Assembly: GCF_002964045.1 (NCBI RefSeq)
Contig: NZ_POPB01000146.1
Span: 1-37,767 of the forward strand
DNA: 37,767 bases
DNA from: Streptococcus suis
GTDB taxonomy: Bacteria; Bacillota; Bacilli; Lactobacillales; Streptococcaceae
Reading direction: 5' to 3'
The first letter of the stretch is position 1. The number at the start of each line of letters is the position of its first letter. The notes below the pieces were generated by a model, which saw only the letters and a list, made by a program, of their open reading frames with translations, did not search any database and was not told where the DNA came from. A program made the translations under genes and the position numbers. Shown in pieces: positions 23,119-32,444 of this stretch.

Positions 23119-23194
23119 GGCTTGCAAGCAGGACTTGCGCTGGAGAAAGTCTGTCGCAAAATTCTCTTGCGGCAAAAAATCTCATTCGCAAGCC
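23119..23194 (+). other. Inverted-repeat-rich spacer after ydiF
   Basis: GGCTTGC (23119-23125) and GCAAGCC (23188-23194) are inverted; inside them CGCAA/TTGCG (23155-23171) forms a second small stem, followed by AAAAAA. The word TTGC recurs several times. It could be a weak terminator for ydiF or a structured leader. No ORF is seen. Confidence 0.4.
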
Positions 23195-23202
23195 AGCCTT
23201 TC

Positions 23203-23259
23203 TTGGCAAATATTGATTGCTAGGCTAAGATGAGTTTAGGACCTGCCAGACAGGGCCTA
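23203..23259 (+). promoter_or_regulatory. Promoter and dyad operator of the XRE regulator
   Basis: TTGGCA (23203-23208), a 17-base spacer and TAAGAT (23226-23231) form a good promoter. Just after the start-point region lies a dyad TAGG-a-CCTG-ccaga-CAGG-g-CCTA (23237-23259), ending just before GAGGAG. Autorepression by the XRE protein encoded next is the natural inference. Confidence 0.55.
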
Positions 23260-23273
23260 GCGAGGAGAAAGAA

Positions 23274-23750
23274 ATGAACTTTGGACAACAAATCAAAGAC
23301 TTACGGAAGAAGGAAGGTTTGACCCAGGAACAGTTTGCCCTAAAGCTCAATGTGACACGGCAGGCTGTTTCCAACTGGGAAAATGACAAAAACCTACCCG
23401 ACTTGGAACTCTTGATTCTCATGTCCTCTGTCTTTTCAATCTCCCTAGATCAACTTATCTTAGGAGGAACTGACGTGAATAACATGACAGAAAAACTAGT
23501 CAAGGACGGTCGTGAAGGCCGCCGTACCCAGATGCACCTGACCATTACCATTATCGGAAGCTTTCTCATGGTTTTAGGCCTTGTATGCTTTCTTATCAAG
23601 GCCAATTCCGTCGAGTATGTCGATGCCAATGGCATTCTACACGAAAACTTCTACCTGCTCCCAGTCGGCTACTTGCTAGTCTTTACAGGAGCCATTGCCA
23701 CGCTCCTATCAGGACTAGCCCTGCACCGCTTTAGAAAAGAAAATACCTAA
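23274..23750 (+). CDS. XRE-family regulator with two membrane segments
   Basis: This 158-residue protein has an N-terminal XRE/Cro helix-turn-helix (residues 4-60: LRKKEGLTQEQFALKLNVTR, then QAVSNWENDKNLPD). A linker leads to two hydrophobic segments (about 90-110 and 125-148) separated by an extracellular-looking loop (KANSVEYVDANGILHENFY). Membrane-tethered XRE proteins of this kind are common in streptococci and lactococci and may respond to envelope conditions. A dyad lies in its own promoter. The stop is one base before the rlmA start, so the two genes are coupled. Confidence 0.85.
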   Translation: MNFGQQIKDLRKKEGLTQEQFALKLNVTRQAVSNWENDKNLPDLELLILMSSVFSISLDQLILGGTDVNNMTEKLVKDGREGRRTQMHLTITIIGSFLMVLGLVCFLIKANSVEYVDANGILHENFYLLPVGYLLVFTGAIATLLSGLALHRFRKENT

Positions 23751-23751
23751 G

Positions 23752-24579
23752 ATGACCAAACACCCACGTTTTAGCAATAGCGACCAATTTTTCGCTTGTC
23801 CACATTGTGGGCAGGCTCTTGGTCTTGACCTCAACAGCCTCCGCTGTCCCAACCGCCACACCTTCGATATCGCCAAGCAAGGATACGTCAATCTGGCACC
23901 CCAGGTCAAGCAGTCCGCCAACTACCACAAGTCTAGCTTTGAAAACCGTCAGGCCTTTTTAGAGGCGGGCTATTACGATCATCTCTATGAGGCTTTGGAG
24001 GGGAAAATAGCAGAGCTGGGATTGCAGTCGGTCTTGGACATCGGTTGCGGGGAGGGCTTTTATTCCCGTAAGTTAGCCGAGAAAATGGACTTAAACATTC
24101 TTGCTTTTGATATTTCCAAGGATTCCATACTCCTTGCAGCCAAATCTGACAGCAGCAAGTCGGTCAAATGGTTTGTCGGTGACTTGACAAAGTTGCCCAT
24201 TCAAGACAAGACCATTGACGGCATCTTGGACATCTTTTCCCCAGCCAATTATCAGGAATTTGCCAGAGTACTGAAAGCTGGTGGGGCTATCCTCAAGCTG
24301 GTCCCAGGCCCCAATCACCTCAAGGAGCTCCGCCATTTAGCCAAAGACCAACTCCGCAAGGAAGCCTATGACAACAGTGAGATTGTGGACCATTTCAGGT
24401 CTTATCTGGGGCAGGTGGAGCAAGTGTTGGTCAGCCGGACCCTGCCGATTACAGTCGCCCATGCCCAAGTCTTGGCAGACATGACGCCCCTCTTTTTCCA
24501 AGTGGACCAGTCCAAGTTGGATTTGAGCCAGTTGACCGAGATTACGGTTGAGGGTGTGCTCTTGGTGGGAACTATATAA
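23752..24579 (+). CDS. rlmA: 23S rRNA (guanine-N1)-methyltransferase RlmA(II)
   Basis: This 275-residue enzyme has an N-terminal zinc finger (CPHC...C...H, residues 16-36) and a SAM-binding Rossmann domain with motif I VLDIGCGEGFYSRKL. QGYVNLAP and DIFSPANYQEFARVLKAGG are typical of RlmA/TlrB. In Gram-positives RlmA(II) methylates G748 in helix 35 of 23S rRNA, near the macrolide/tylosin and telithromycin site. It lies one base after the XRE gene and is probably translationally coupled; it ends in a bidirectional terminator. Confidence 0.9.
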   Translation: MTKHPRFSNSDQFFACPHCGQALGLDLNSLRCPNRHTFDIAKQGYVNLAPQVKQSANYHKSSFENRQAFLEAGYYDHLYEALEGKIAELGLQSVLDIGCGEGFYSRKLAEKMDLNILAFDISKDSILLAAKSDSSKSVKWFVGDLTKLPIQDKTIDGILDIFSPANYQEFARVLKAGGAILKLVPGPNHLKELRHLAKDQLRKEAYDNSEIVDHFRSYLGQVEQVLVSRTLPITVAHAQVLADMTPLFFQVDQSKLDLSQLTEITVEGVLLVGTI

Positions 24580-24584
24580 TAATG

Positions 24585-24612
24585 AAACCGCCTCTGGATT
24601 CAGAAGCGGTTT
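24585..24612. terminator. Bidirectional terminator between rlmA and gatD
   Basis: AAACCGC-ct-CTG, loop GATT, CAG-aa-GCGGTTT. A and T tracts on the two sides serve both converging genes. Confidence 0.85.
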
Positions 24613-24616
24613 TGCT

Positions 24617-25402
24617 TTATTTCTCAAATTCTGCCTTGCTTTTCACATCGCCGTATTCTTCAGCGACTTCTTTGCTGAGGATGTCAGCGTAGCTGGCAAG
24701 TTGGATGTCTTGTCCGTATTTTTTGCGGAGGGCAGTTGTGACTAGGCGGTAGGCTAGGTTGGCATTGCGGGACAGGATTGGTCCGTGGAAGTAGCTGCCG
24801 AAGGTATTTTTGTAGTGCAGGCCTTCGCCGCCGTCTTCCTTGTTGTTGCCATTACCATAGACAACCTTGCCCAGCGGTTTTTGGTTGTCAGCTAGGAAGG
24901 TACGGCCTTGGTGGTTTTCAAAACCGTAATAGGTTTCCTTGAATTCATCATTGTGAATTTTAATGTCACCGATGTAGCGGTTGTTGGTCTGGTTGAGGGT
25001 GTAGTGGCCCATGATACCCAGTCCGTCAATCTTGCGGCCGCCAGCTTCGATGTAGTATTGACCGAGCAATTGGAAGCCACCGCAGATAGCCAGCATGACA
25101 CCGTCGTTTTCGATGAAGTCTGCCAGGCTGTCTTTTTTAGTCGGTAAATCCTTGGCCAGAATGGATTGTTCATAGTCTTGACCACCACCGAAAAAGGCGA
25201 TGTCGTAGAAATCCTTGTCAAATTCATCTGTCAATGAAACGATGTCCACCTGGACACGAGCCCCCAGCTTTTCAGCTACATACTTGAGCATGAGGATATT
25301 GCCGTTGTCCCCGTAGGTATTCATCAAATCACCGTAGAGGTGAGCGATGTGGAGATCATAAGCGTAGTCTTTTTCAGGACTTTTTAATGACGTATAGACC
25401 AT
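24617..25402 (-). CDS. gatD: GatD, lipid II isoglutaminyl synthase glutaminase subunit
   Basis: This 261-residue class I glutamine amidotransferase is of the CobB/CobQ type. The nucleophile Cys108 is in [13 protein letters not shown] and the catalytic His is in GSYFHGPIL; an upstream [10 protein letters not shown] loop is also characteristic. GatD releases ammonia from glutamine and passes it to MurT, which amidates the D-Glu of lipid II to D-isoglutamine. This is needed for efficient peptidoglycan cross-linking in streptococci. Its ATG shares one base with the murT stop, so the subunits are made together. Confidence 0.93.
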   Translation of the reverse strand: MVYTSLKSPEKDYAYDLHIAHLYGDLMNTYGDNGNILMLKYVAEKLGARVQVDIVSLTDEFDKDFYDIAFFGGGQDYEQSILAKDLPTKKDSLADFIENDGVMLAICGGFQLLGQYYIEAGGRKIDGLGIMGHYTLNQTNNRYIGDIKIHNDEFKETYYGFENHQGRTFLADNQKPLGKVVYGNGNNKEDGGEGLHYKNTFGSYFHGPILSRNANLAYRLVTTALRKKYGQDIQLASYADILSKEVAEEYGDVKSKAEFEK

Positions 25403-26745
25403 TATTTCATCTCCTTTCTAACAGCTTGGCGTTGAGCCAGCAAGTCACGGAATTCCAGCATAGCCGTATAGGTCGCGAGGATATAGGCATGCTGACTGCT
25501 AGACTGCTCAATCAAGGTCATGATGTCTTCCAGTTTTGGTGTTTCAGTAATCTGGTCCTCTGGATAGCCAGTCACACGGAGGCGACGGGCAATTTCAGAC
25601 GAACGAACACCGCCTGCAAAGACTTGTGGAATGTCCATTTGAGTGATTTGTTCAAAGTCGGCGTCCCAAATCCAGCTGGTATCAATTCCGTCAGCGTAGT
25701 TGGCATTGAGAAGGACGGACAGGCTGAAATCGTAAGGAGCCAGTTTCATCATTTCAATGGCCTGGGTTGCACCGACCGGGTTTTTAATCAAGACCAGGGT
25801 ACAATCTTTATCGCCCAATTTAAAGGTTTCTTGGCGACCGAAAACGGCCTTGGATTTGTCAAATCCTGCTTTAATTTTCTCAGGAGATACGCCGAAAAAT
25901 TCTGCCACGCTGACAGCTGCCAGGGCATTGTAGATATTATAAAGCCCACCGATGTTGATTTTGTAATCCTGACCGTCAATGGCAAAGGTAGAAGAAGTAT
26001 TAGTAATTTCCTTCAACTCTGTTAACTTGTAGTCCAGCTCAGGTCGGCTAAAGCCACAGTTGTTACAGATATAACTACCCAAGTTAGCGTAGGTATTGAG
26101 CTTGTACTGGATAATCTGGTGGCAATGTGGGCAGAGAACGCCTTCGGTATTGTAATGGGCCAGACGTGGCTCATGCTCTTCCGTCGCAAAACCGTAGTAT
26201 TTTACTGGATTGATAACGGAGGTCGAATTGAAAAGCGGGCTGTCACCGTTGGCGAGAATGGTCGCCTGAGGTGCCTTGGCAGCCCCGTCCAAAATCATCT
26301 GGTAGGTGGTATAAATCTCGCCATAGCGGTCCATTTGGTCGCGGAAGATATTGGTGAAGACAATCAGGCTAGGCTTGATAAAGTCGGTCACATGGGCCAG
26401 GCTGGCCTCATCAATCTCCAAGACAGCAATCTTTTTGCCATTTTTATTTTTCTTGGCAGATAGGAAGGTAGCCGTAATTCCTGTAATCATATTGGCGCCG
26501 CTGGTATTGGTCGTAATTTCGCCAAAGGCTTCTTGGAGGATGCCGACTGTCAGGGCGGTGGTCAGAGTCTTACCGTTAGTACCTGTCACAACAACGACTT
26601 CATAATCCTTAGCCAAACTATCTAAAATATGTTTATCGAATTTGAGGGCAATTTTTCCAGGCAGGGTAGTACCCCGTCCTAGTTTGTTGAGGACAAACTG
26701 GCTGGCTTTCCCTGCTGCTATTCCTAATAAAGTATTTATTTTCAT
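25402..26745 (-). CDS. murT: MurT, lipid II isoglutaminyl synthase ligase subunit
   Basis: This 447-residue Mur-ligase family protein has P-loop [15 protein letters not shown] near residue 55, a central ATP/substrate domain and the C-terminal MurT domain (DUF1727: [12 protein letters not shown]). A four-cysteine zinc ribbon (CPHC...CNNC, about residues 205-230) is inserted in the middle domain, as in Staphylococcus and Streptococcus MurT. It activates the D-Glu carboxylate of lipid II with ATP for amidation by GatD-derived ammonia. First gene of the murT-gatD operon, transcribed away from cdaA. Confidence 0.93.
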   Translation of the reverse strand: MKINTLLGIAAGKASQFVLNKLGRGTTLPGKIALKFDKHILDSLAKDYEVVVVTGTNGKTLTTALTVGILQEAFGEITTNTSGANMITGITATFLSAKKNKNGKKIAVLEIDEASLAHVTDFIKPSLIVFTNIFRDQMDRYGEIYTTYQMILDGAAKAPQATILANGDSPLFNSTSVINPVKYYGFATEEHEPRLAHYNTEGVLCPHCHQIIQYKLNTYANLGSYICNNCGFSRPELDYKLTELKEITNTSSTFAIDGQDYKINIGGLYNIYNALAAVSVAEFFGVSPEKIKAGFDKSKAVFGRQETFKLGDKDCTLVLIKNPVGATQAIEMMKLAPYDFSLSVLLNANYADGIDTSWIWDADFEQITQMDIPQVFAGGVRSSEIARRLRVTGYPEDQITETPKLEDIMTLIEQSSSQHAYILATYTAMLEFRDLLAQRQAVRKEMK

Positions 26746-26876
26746 GGGTCTATTTTATCACAAAGGTTGGGGATTTTCTAGAATGGAGTACCTTCTTTCA
26801 ACTTATAGGATTGAAGTACATTTGTAATATTTTTAATGAGATGTTCATTGATTTCTAAAGAATTGGTGTGAAAATA

Positions 26877-26885
26877 TGATATAAT
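26877..26885 (+). promoter_or_regulatory. Extended -10 promoter of cdaA-cdaR-glmM
   Basis: TGA-TATAAT (26877-26885) lies about 40 bases before the cdaA start in the divergent murT/cdaA spacer. No good -35 is seen at 17 bases, consistent with an extended -10 promoter. The ribosome site before cdaA is weak. Confidence 0.6.
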
Positions 26886-26928
26886 AAAACTATTACTATC
26901 TGTATGAGTTAGAAAGTATGAGAAATGT

Positions 26929-27783
26929 ATGCTAAACTTAAACCAGTTATTAGATGCTGGTTATTGGTCAAGCCTGATTGCTAGTCCATGGACTGCAATT
27001 TTACACTTGATTGACATCAGTATCGTTGTTTATTTAATTTATAATTTTAGTAAGGCGGTTGCTGGTACTAAAATTATGACGCTCATTCGAGGAGTTTTTC
27101 TCTTTATAATTGCTCAACTCTTGGCTAGTTTTTTTGGACTACAGACAATCGCGTGGCTTATTAACCAAGTGATTACCTATGGAGTGATTGCAGCAGTGGT
27201 GATTTTTGCCCCTGAATTGCGGGCAATGCTTGAAAAACTTGGTCGAACAACCCAGATTTTTTCGGTCAATACGCTCAGCAAAGAAGAGAAACTCATCGAA
27301 GCCTGTTTGGGGGCTGTTGCTTATATGTCCCCTCGTAAGATTGGAGCCCTAGTTGCTATCGAGCAAGCTCAAACTTTACAGGAATATCGGTCGACAGGGA
27401 TATCCTTGGACGCAGATATATCTCGTGAGTTACTGATTAATATCTTTATTCCCAATACCCCACTTCATGATGGTGCAGTTATCATCAAAGAGGATAAGGT
27501 AGCAGTTTCTTGTGCTTATCTTCCCTTGTCTGAAAGTGCAGGAATTTCAAAAGAATTTGGTACTCGGCACCGCGCAGCTATTGGTCTATCAGAAGTTTCG
27601 GATGCCTTTGTCTTCATTGTTTCTGAGGAAACAGGCGGTATTTCGATTGCTCACAATGGAAATTTTAAACACGATTTGAGTTTGAAAGATTTCGAGGCTG
27701 AGTTGAAAACTGTTTTTTGTACTGAGAATAAGGAAAAATCAACCTTTTTGAAACGATTGAGAGGGGGCAAACATGCAGGATAA
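26929..27783 (+). CDS. cdaA: Diadenylate cyclase CdaA
   Basis: This 284-residue membrane enzyme has three N-terminal helices (about residues 25-95) followed by the DAC domain. Both catalytic motifs are present: DGA (181-183, PLHDGAVII) and RHR (213-215, GTRHRAAIG). It makes c-di-AMP from two ATP, the messenger controlling potassium and osmolyte transport and cell-wall homeostasis. ATG 26929 has only weak Shine-Dalgarno pairing; an ATG at 26925 is out of frame. It overlaps cdaR by 11 bases, in the conserved cdaA-cdaR-glmM operon. Confidence 0.95.
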   Translation: MLNLNQLLDAGYWSSLIASPWTAILHLIDISIVVYLIYNFSKAVAGTKIMTLIRGVFLFIIAQLLASFFGLQTIAWLINQVITYGVIAAVVIFAPELRAMLEKLGRTTQIFSVNTLSKEEKLIEACLGAVAYMSPRKIGALVAIEQAQTLQEYRSTGISLDADISRELLINIFIPNTPLHDGAVIIKEDKVAVSCAYLPLSESAGISKEFGTRHRAAIGLSEVSDAFVFIVSEETGGISIAHNGNFKHDLSLKDFEAELKTVFCTENKEKSTFLKRLRGGKHAG

Positions 27784-28477
27784 ATTTAAAGCAGTAGGTC
27801 ATTTGGCACTCTCTATCTTTTTAGCCTTGTTGCTCTTTTTCTATGCGACAACGACTAACTATAAAACATCTGAAACTGCTGCTCAGAACACAGAAACGGA
27901 GACTTATGTCCATACCTTGAACAATGTTCCCATTGATATCGAGTATGATAGTAGTGAGCATTTCATTTCTGGATTTTCATCAACGGTGACAGTTGAATTA
28001 AGAGGATCTAATCGGGTACTTTTACAACGTGAGTCAGATGAGGCAACTCGTACCTTCCAAGTTGTAGCAGATTTAACAGAGTTAGAAGCTGGTACACATA
28101 CTGTTACTCTCCAATTAGCCAATTTACCAGCAGGAGTGACTGCGACCCTGGCACCAGATGCCATTACGGTTAAAATTGGTAAACGCATGAGTAAGGCTCT
28201 GCCTGTTGAGGCTAAGGTTTATAGTAATCAATTGGCAGAAGGTTACAGCCTTTCTAAAGTTTCGGTCAATGTTGATACCGTAAAAGTTACGACAGATGAA
28301 GAAACCATGGCTAAGATTGATCGCATTGAAGCCATTGCTGTAGATGTGAGCAATCTATCTACCAACTATAGTGGAACAGCTAAGTTACAGGCTGTTGATA
28401 GTGACGGCAATGTCTTGCCAGTTGTCTTGTCTCAGACAGAGGCAAACATGCAAATTACATTAACAAAAACGAAATAA
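27773..28477 (+). CDS. cdaR: CdaR (YbbR-domain regulator of CdaA)
   Basis: This 234-residue protein has one N-terminal membrane anchor (about residues 8-27) and an extracellular part made of two YbbR repeats (HTLNNVPIDIEYDSSEHFIS; ALPVEAKVYSNQLAEGYSLS). CdaR binds CdaA in the membrane and tunes its activity. GAGGGGG before the ATG lies within cdaA. Streptococcal versions with only two YbbR repeats are shorter than the four-repeat Bacillus protein. Confidence 0.92.
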   Translation: MQDKFKAVGHLALSIFLALLLFFYATTTNYKTSETAAQNTETETYVHTLNNVPIDIEYDSSEHFISGFSSTVTVELRGSNRVLLQRESDEATRTFQVVADLTELEAGTHTVTLQLANLPAGVTATLAPDAITVKIGKRMSKALPVEAKVYSNQLAEGYSLSKVSVNVDTVKVTTDEETMAKIDRIEAIAVDVSNLSTNYSGTAKLQAVDSDGNVLPVVLSQTEANMQITLTKTK

Positions 28478-28492
28478 GAGGTAAATGTTAAA

Positions 28493-29845
28493 ATGGGTAA
28501 ATATTTTGGTACGGATGGTGTCCGTGGAGAAGCAAACGTAGAATTGACACCTGAATTGGCTTTTAAACTAGGCCGTTTTGGTGGTTATGTTCTCAGTCAA
28601 CATGAAACAGACGTTCCCCGTGTTTTTGTGGCGCGTGATACCCGTATCTCAGGTCAAATGTTGGAAGCAGCCTTGGTAGCGGGACTCTTGTCAGCCGGGA
28701 TTCATGTCTATAAGCTTGGTGTACTTGCAACTCCGGGTGTAGCACACTTGGTAAAAACTGAAAAAGCAAGTGCTGGTGTCATGATCTCAGCCAGTCACAA
28801 CCCTGCCCAAGATAACGGTATAAAGTTCTTTGCAGGTGATGGCTTTAAACTTGATGATGCCTTAGAAGCGGAAATCGAAGCCCTTTTGGATTCTGAAGAG
28901 GATACCCTTCCTCGTCCATCAGCACAAGGTTTGGGCGATGTGGTCGATTATCCAGAAGGTTTGCGTAAATATGAATCCTTCCTTGTATCAACAGGAGTTC
29001 AGTTGGAAGGTATGAAAGTTGCCTTGGATACTGCTAATGGTGCAGCCTCAACTTCTGCCCGTCAAATCTTTGCGGATTTGGGAGCTGATTTGACAGTCAT
29101 GGCTGAGCATCCAGATGGTTTGAACATCAACGAAGGTGTTGGTTCTACTCATCCTGAAAAACTGCAGGAATTGGTGAAAGAAACTGGCAGTCAAATCGGT
29201 CTTGCCTTTGATGGTGATAGTGACCGCTTGATTGCTGTCGATGAAAATGGTGACTTGGTCGATGGCGATCGTATCATGTACATCGTTGGTAAATATTTGG
29301 CAGACAAGGGCTTGCTTGCTAAAAATACCATTGTGACCACAGTTATGTCCAACCTTGGTTTCCATAAGGCTTTGGATCGTGAAGGTATTGAAAAAGCTGT
29401 GACCGCAGTTGGTGACCGTTATGTGGTAGAGGAAATGCGCAAAGGTGGTTACAATGTTGGTGGTGAGCAGTCAGGACACGTCATTCTCATGGATTATAAC
29501 ACCACAGGCGACGGCCAGTTGACCGCTGTGCAATTGACCAAAATCATGAAAGAAACAGGTAAGAAGTTGTCTGAATTGGCAGCAGAAGTGACCATTTACC
29601 CACAAAAAATGGTCAATATCCGTGTGGAAAACAGCATGAAAGACAAGGCAATGGAAGTGCCTGCTATTGCAGCTATCATTGAAAAAATGGAAGCAGAAAT
29701 GGCTGGCAACGGTCGTATCTTGGTTCGCCCAAGTGGTACTGAGCCCCTCTTACGTGTCATGGCAGAAGCACCAACGGATGCTGAAGTCGATTACTATGTG
29801 GACACCATTGCCGATGTGGTTCGTGCAGAGATTGGTTTAGATTAA
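28493..29845 (+). CDS. glmM: Phosphoglucosamine mutase GlmM
   Basis: This 450-residue alpha-D-phosphohexomutase has catalytic Ser101 in MISASHNP, the metal loop FDGDSDRLI, the sugar-binding GGEQSGHVI and the phosphate loop [12 protein letters not shown]. It converts glucosamine-6-phosphate to glucosamine-1-phosphate for UDP-GlcNAc synthesis, feeding peptidoglycan. GlmM is also known to bind and inhibit CdaA, linking wall precursor supply to c-di-AMP. Third gene of the operon, 15 bases after cdaR, ending in a terminator. Confidence 0.95.
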   Translation: MGKYFGTDGVRGEANVELTPELAFKLGRFGGYVLSQHETDVPRVFVARDTRISGQMLEAALVAGLLSAGIHVYKLGVLATPGVAHLVKTEKASAGVMISASHNPAQDNGIKFFAGDGFKLDDALEAEIEALLDSEEDTLPRPSAQGLGDVVDYPEGLRKYESFLVSTGVQLEGMKVALDTANGAASTSARQIFADLGADLTVMAEHPDGLNINEGVGSTHPEKLQELVKETGSQIGLAFDGDSDRLIAVDENGDLVDGDRIMYIVGKYLADKGLLAKNTIVTTVMSNLGFHKALDREGIEKAVTAVGDRYVVEEMRKGGYNVGGEQSGHVILMDYNTTGDGQLTAVQLTKIMKETGKKLSELAAEVTIYPQKMVNIRVENSMKDKAMEVPAIAAIIEKMEAEMAGNGRILVRPSGTEPLLRVMAEAPTDAEVDYYVDTIADVVRAEIGLD

Positions 29846-29854
29846 GAAAAAGTC

Positions 29855-29883
29855 AGAGACTGGAAGGATTTCCAGCCTCTTTT
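29855..29883 (+). terminator. Terminator of cdaA-cdaR-glmM
   Basis: AGAG-a-CTGGAA, loop GGAT, TTCCAG-c-CTCT, followed by TTT. The ABC-F gene starts 11 bases later, so read-through may also supply it. Confidence 0.8.
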
Positions 29884-29894
29884 GTGAGGAAATT

Positions 29895-31439
29895 ATGAGT
29901 ATTTTAGAAGTAAAGAATTTAAGTCATGGTTTTGGTGACCGTGCGATTTTTGAGAATGTCTCCTTCCGTCTTTTAAAAGGGGAGCATATTGGCCTTGTTG
30001 GTGCCAATGGTGAGGGAAAATCAACCTTCATGTCCATCGTAACAGGGCAATTGCAGCCAGATGAAGGTAAGGTTGAATGGTCACGTTATGTAACGGCAGG
30101 TTATTTGGACCAGCATGCCAAGTTGGAAAAAGGTCAATCAGTCCGTGATGTCTTGCGGACAGCATTCGATGAACTCTTCAAGACAGAAGCTCGTATCAAT
30201 GACATTTACATGTCTATGGCAGAAGAGGGTGCCGATATGGATGCCCTTATGGAAGAGGTTGGCGAACTACAAGATCGTCTGGAAAGTCGTGATTTCTATA
30301 CACTTGATGCCAAGATTGACGAAGTGGCGCGTGCGCTTGGTGTCATGGACTATGGCATGGACAAGGATGTGACGGAGTTATCAGGGGGACAACGTACTAA
30401 GGTTCTTTTGGCAAAATTGCTCTTGGAAAAGCCTGACATCTTGCTCCTGGATGAGCCGACCAACTACTTGGACGCAGAGCATATTGACTGGCTCAAACGC
30501 TACTTGCAGAACTATGAAAATGCCTTTGTCTTGATTTCGCACGATATTCCTTTCTTGAATGATGTGATTAACATTGTCTACCATGTGGAAAATCAGCTTT
30601 TGACTCGCTACACAGGTGATTACTACCAATTCCAAGAAGTCCATGCTATGAAGCGGGCTCAGTTGGAGGCAGCCTATGAGCGCCAGCAGAAGGAAATCGC
30701 AGACTTGCAGGACTTCGTTAACCGTAACAAGGCCCGTGTTGCCACTCGAAACATGGCCATGTCTCGTCAGAAGAAATTGGACAAGATGGAGATTATTGAG
30801 CTTCAAGCAGAGAAACCAAAGCCATCCTTTGATTTCAAAATGGCTCGAACGCCAAGTCGATTTATCTTCCAAACGACTGATTTGGAAATTGGTTATGACC
30901 GTGTATTGACACGTAAACCGCTCAATCTGACCTTTGAACGCAACCAGAAGATTGCCATTGTCGGTGCCAACGGTATCGGTAAATCCACTCTTCTTAAAAG
31001 TTTGCTGGGGATTATTCCACCGCTGGGCGGTTCTGTGGAGCGTGGGGAGTATTTGGAACTAGGCTATTTCGAGCAAGAAGTAGCTGGTGGCAATCGTCAG
31101 ACCCCACTGGAAGCCGTTTGGGATGCCTTTCCAGCCCTTAACCAGGCAGAAGTACGAGCAGCCTTGGCTCGTTGCGGTCTGACTTCCAAACATATCGAAA
31201 GCCAAATTCAAGTTCTTTCAGGTGGTGAGCAGGCCAAAGTTCGCTTCTGTTTGCTTATGAACCGTGAAAACAATGTACTAGTTCTTGACGAGCCGACCAA
31301 CCACTTGGATGTGGATGCCAAGGATGAACTCAAACGTGCCCTTCAAGCCTACAAAGGCTCTATCCTCATGGTCTGCCACGAGCCTGATTTCTATGAAGGC
31401 TGGGTGGACGATGTATGGGATTTTAATGAATTGACTTAA
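29895..31439 (+). CDS. ABC-F family ATPase (second copy type)
   Basis: This 514-residue protein has two ABC domains. NBD1 carries GANGEGKST, LSGGQRTKVLLAKLLL and LLLDEPTNYLDAE; NBD2 carries GANGIGKST, LSGGEQAKVRF and LVLDEPTNHLDVD. The linker includes a basic coiled coil ending NRNKARVATRNMAMSRQKKL. It lacks the C-terminal coiled-coil extension of the YdiF-like protein at 21178. ABC-F proteins of this length act on ribosomes in translation quality control, and some give antibiotic resistance; nothing here argues specifically for resistance. AGGAAA precedes the ATG. Confidence 0.88.
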   Translation: MSILEVKNLSHGFGDRAIFENVSFRLLKGEHIGLVGANGEGKSTFMSIVTGQLQPDEGKVEWSRYVTAGYLDQHAKLEKGQSVRDVLRTAFDELFKTEARINDIYMSMAEEGADMDALMEEVGELQDRLESRDFYTLDAKIDEVARALGVMDYGMDKDVTELSGGQRTKVLLAKLLLEKPDILLLDEPTNYLDAEHIDWLKRYLQNYENAFVLISHDIPFLNDVINIVYHVENQLLTRYTGDYYQFQEVHAMKRAQLEAAYERQQKEIADLQDFVNRNKARVATRNMAMSRQKKLDKMEIIELQAEKPKPSFDFKMARTPSRFIFQTTDLEIGYDRVLTRKPLNLTFERNQKIAIVGANGIGKSTLLKSLLGIIPPLGGSVERGEYLELGYFEQEVAGGNRQTPLEAVWDAFPALNQAEVRAALARCGLTSKHIESQIQVLSGGEQAKVRFCLLMNRENNVLVLDEPTNHLDVDAKDELKRALQAYKGSILMVCHEPDFYEGWVDDVWDFNELT

Positions 31440-31445
31440 GAAACA

Positions 31446-31468
31446 AGCTATCGCAAGGTAGCTTTTTC
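31446..31468 (+). terminator. Terminator after the ABC-F gene
   Basis: AGCTA (31446-31450), a loop, TAGCT (31459-31463) and a T tract. The stem is short but well followed by T. Confidence 0.7.
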
Positions 31469-31481
31469 TTTGTGCTTATAC

Positions 31482-31560
31482 TATAATAGAATTAGCATAG
31501 TAAAGGAGGGAAAAATGAAAAGAACAGAACGAGGTCAGATTTGCTAGGCCTCTCCAGAGG
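31482..31560 (+). promoter_or_regulatory. Leader with mini-ORF upstream of the methyltransferase
   Basis: TATAAT (31482-31487) is followed by a very strong AAAGGAGGG (31502-31510) and an ATG at 31515 encoding only MKRTERGQIC (stop 31545-31547). Next comes CCTCTCCAGAGG, a short palindrome whose right arm is part of the methyltransferase ribosome site AGAGGAG. The layout recalls leader-peptide control of some methyltransferase genes, or else a decayed gene. Confidence 0.4.
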
Positions 31561-31568
31561 AGATAAGA

Positions 31569-32345
31569 ATGACAGATTATGTAAACTACAATCAAGAACG
31601 TTGGAATCGGGTTTCAGCTAGACAGGGAAATGCCTATACGGTTCCGCTCAGTCCTGAGGAATTTGAAAAGTCAAAAGCGAAGCCCCTGACCGTTTCCCTG
31701 ACGGTTGGAAAGACGGTGCCGCTTGACTGGTTTGAAAAAGCCCAAGGTAAGAAATTGCTGGGTCTAGCTTGCGGTGGCGGTCAACAGGGGCCAATGTTTG
31801 CGGCTCACGGTTACCAAACGACCATTATGGACTTCTCCAAGGAACAGTTGGACAAGGATCGCTTGGTTGCGGAGCGGGAAAATCTGAACTTGCAGACGGT
31901 CCAGGCAGATATGACACAGCCTTTTCCTTTTGAAGACGAGAGTTTTGACATCATTTTTTGCCCTGTTTCAAATGTCTATATTGAAGACCTTGAAAATATG
32001 TGGCAGGAATCCTATCGGGTTTTGAAAAAAGGCGGACTGCTCATGGTTGGCTACATGAACCCTTGGATTTATATCTTTGACGGGGACGATGTTTGGGACA
32101 GTCCAGACAAGACCTTGGTGCCCAAGTATAGCCTACCTTTCAACGCACGACAATTAGAAGAAGCAGGACAAATCACGATTGACCCAGAATATGGCTATGA
32201 ATTTAGTCACACCTTAGAAGAACAGATTGCAGGGCAATTACGAGCTGGTTTTGCCATGATTGATTTTTATGAATCCAAAGACAGTCGCAATCGCCTGTCC
32301 CAATTTGGTCCAGATTATCTGGCTAATTTGTCTGTAAAATTGTAG
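31569..32345 (+). CDS. Class I SAM-dependent methyltransferase
   Basis: This 258-residue methyltransferase has SAM motif I LLGLACGGGQQGP near residue 65, then IMDFSKEQLDKDR (acidic motif II region), VQADMTQPFPFEDESFDIIF and the post-core YRVLKKGGLLMVG. The GGGQ form of motif I is typical of the UbiE/Methyltransf_11 group acting on small molecules. The substrate is not evident. Its TAG stop lies inside a 30-base sequence repeated exactly at the end of the two-gene cassette downstream. Confidence 0.82.
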   Translation: MTDYVNYNQERWNRVSARQGNAYTVPLSPEEFEKSKAKPLTVSLTVGKTVPLDWFEKAQGKKLLGLACGGGQQGPMFAAHGYQTTIMDFSKEQLDKDRLVAERENLNLQTVQADMTQPFPFEDESFDIIFCPVSNVYIEDLENMWQESYRVLKKGGLLMVGYMNPWIYIFDGDDVWDSPDKTLVPKYSLPFNARQLEEAGQITIDPEYGYEFSHTLEEQIAGQLRAGFAMIDFYESKDSRNRLSQFGPDYLANLSVKL

Positions 32346-32372
32346 AAAACAGCTGCCGAAAGGTGGCTTTTT
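32343..32372 (+). repeat. 30-bp stop-codon-plus-terminator repeat, first copy
   Basis: This segment, beginning with the methyltransferase stop TAG, is identical over 30 bases to 34224-34253. It contains a terminator hairpin AGCTGCC-gaaa-GGTGGCT and a T tract. The two copies bound the SPFH/zinc-ribbon gene pair as direct repeats. Confidence 0.9.
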
Positions 32373-32402
32373 TTGAAAAAAGCTGTTAAAACATTAAATA
32401 AA

Positions 32403-32411
32403 TGATATAAT
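32403..32411 (+). promoter_or_regulatory. Extended -10 promoter of the SPFH cassette
   Basis: TGA-TATAAT lies 34 bases before the SPFH gene start. The -35 region is poor. It gives the cassette its own promoter between the two terminator repeats. Confidence 0.6.
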
Positions 32412-32444
32412 AATTTTGAAAAATAGAAGAAAGGTAGAGATATA

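Noticed and set aside
29895..31439. Antibiotic resistance ABC-F (Msr/Vga/OptrA type)
   Set aside because: The position after glmM and the housekeeping style fit a chromosomal ABC-F; no resistance-type linker or mobile context is visible.
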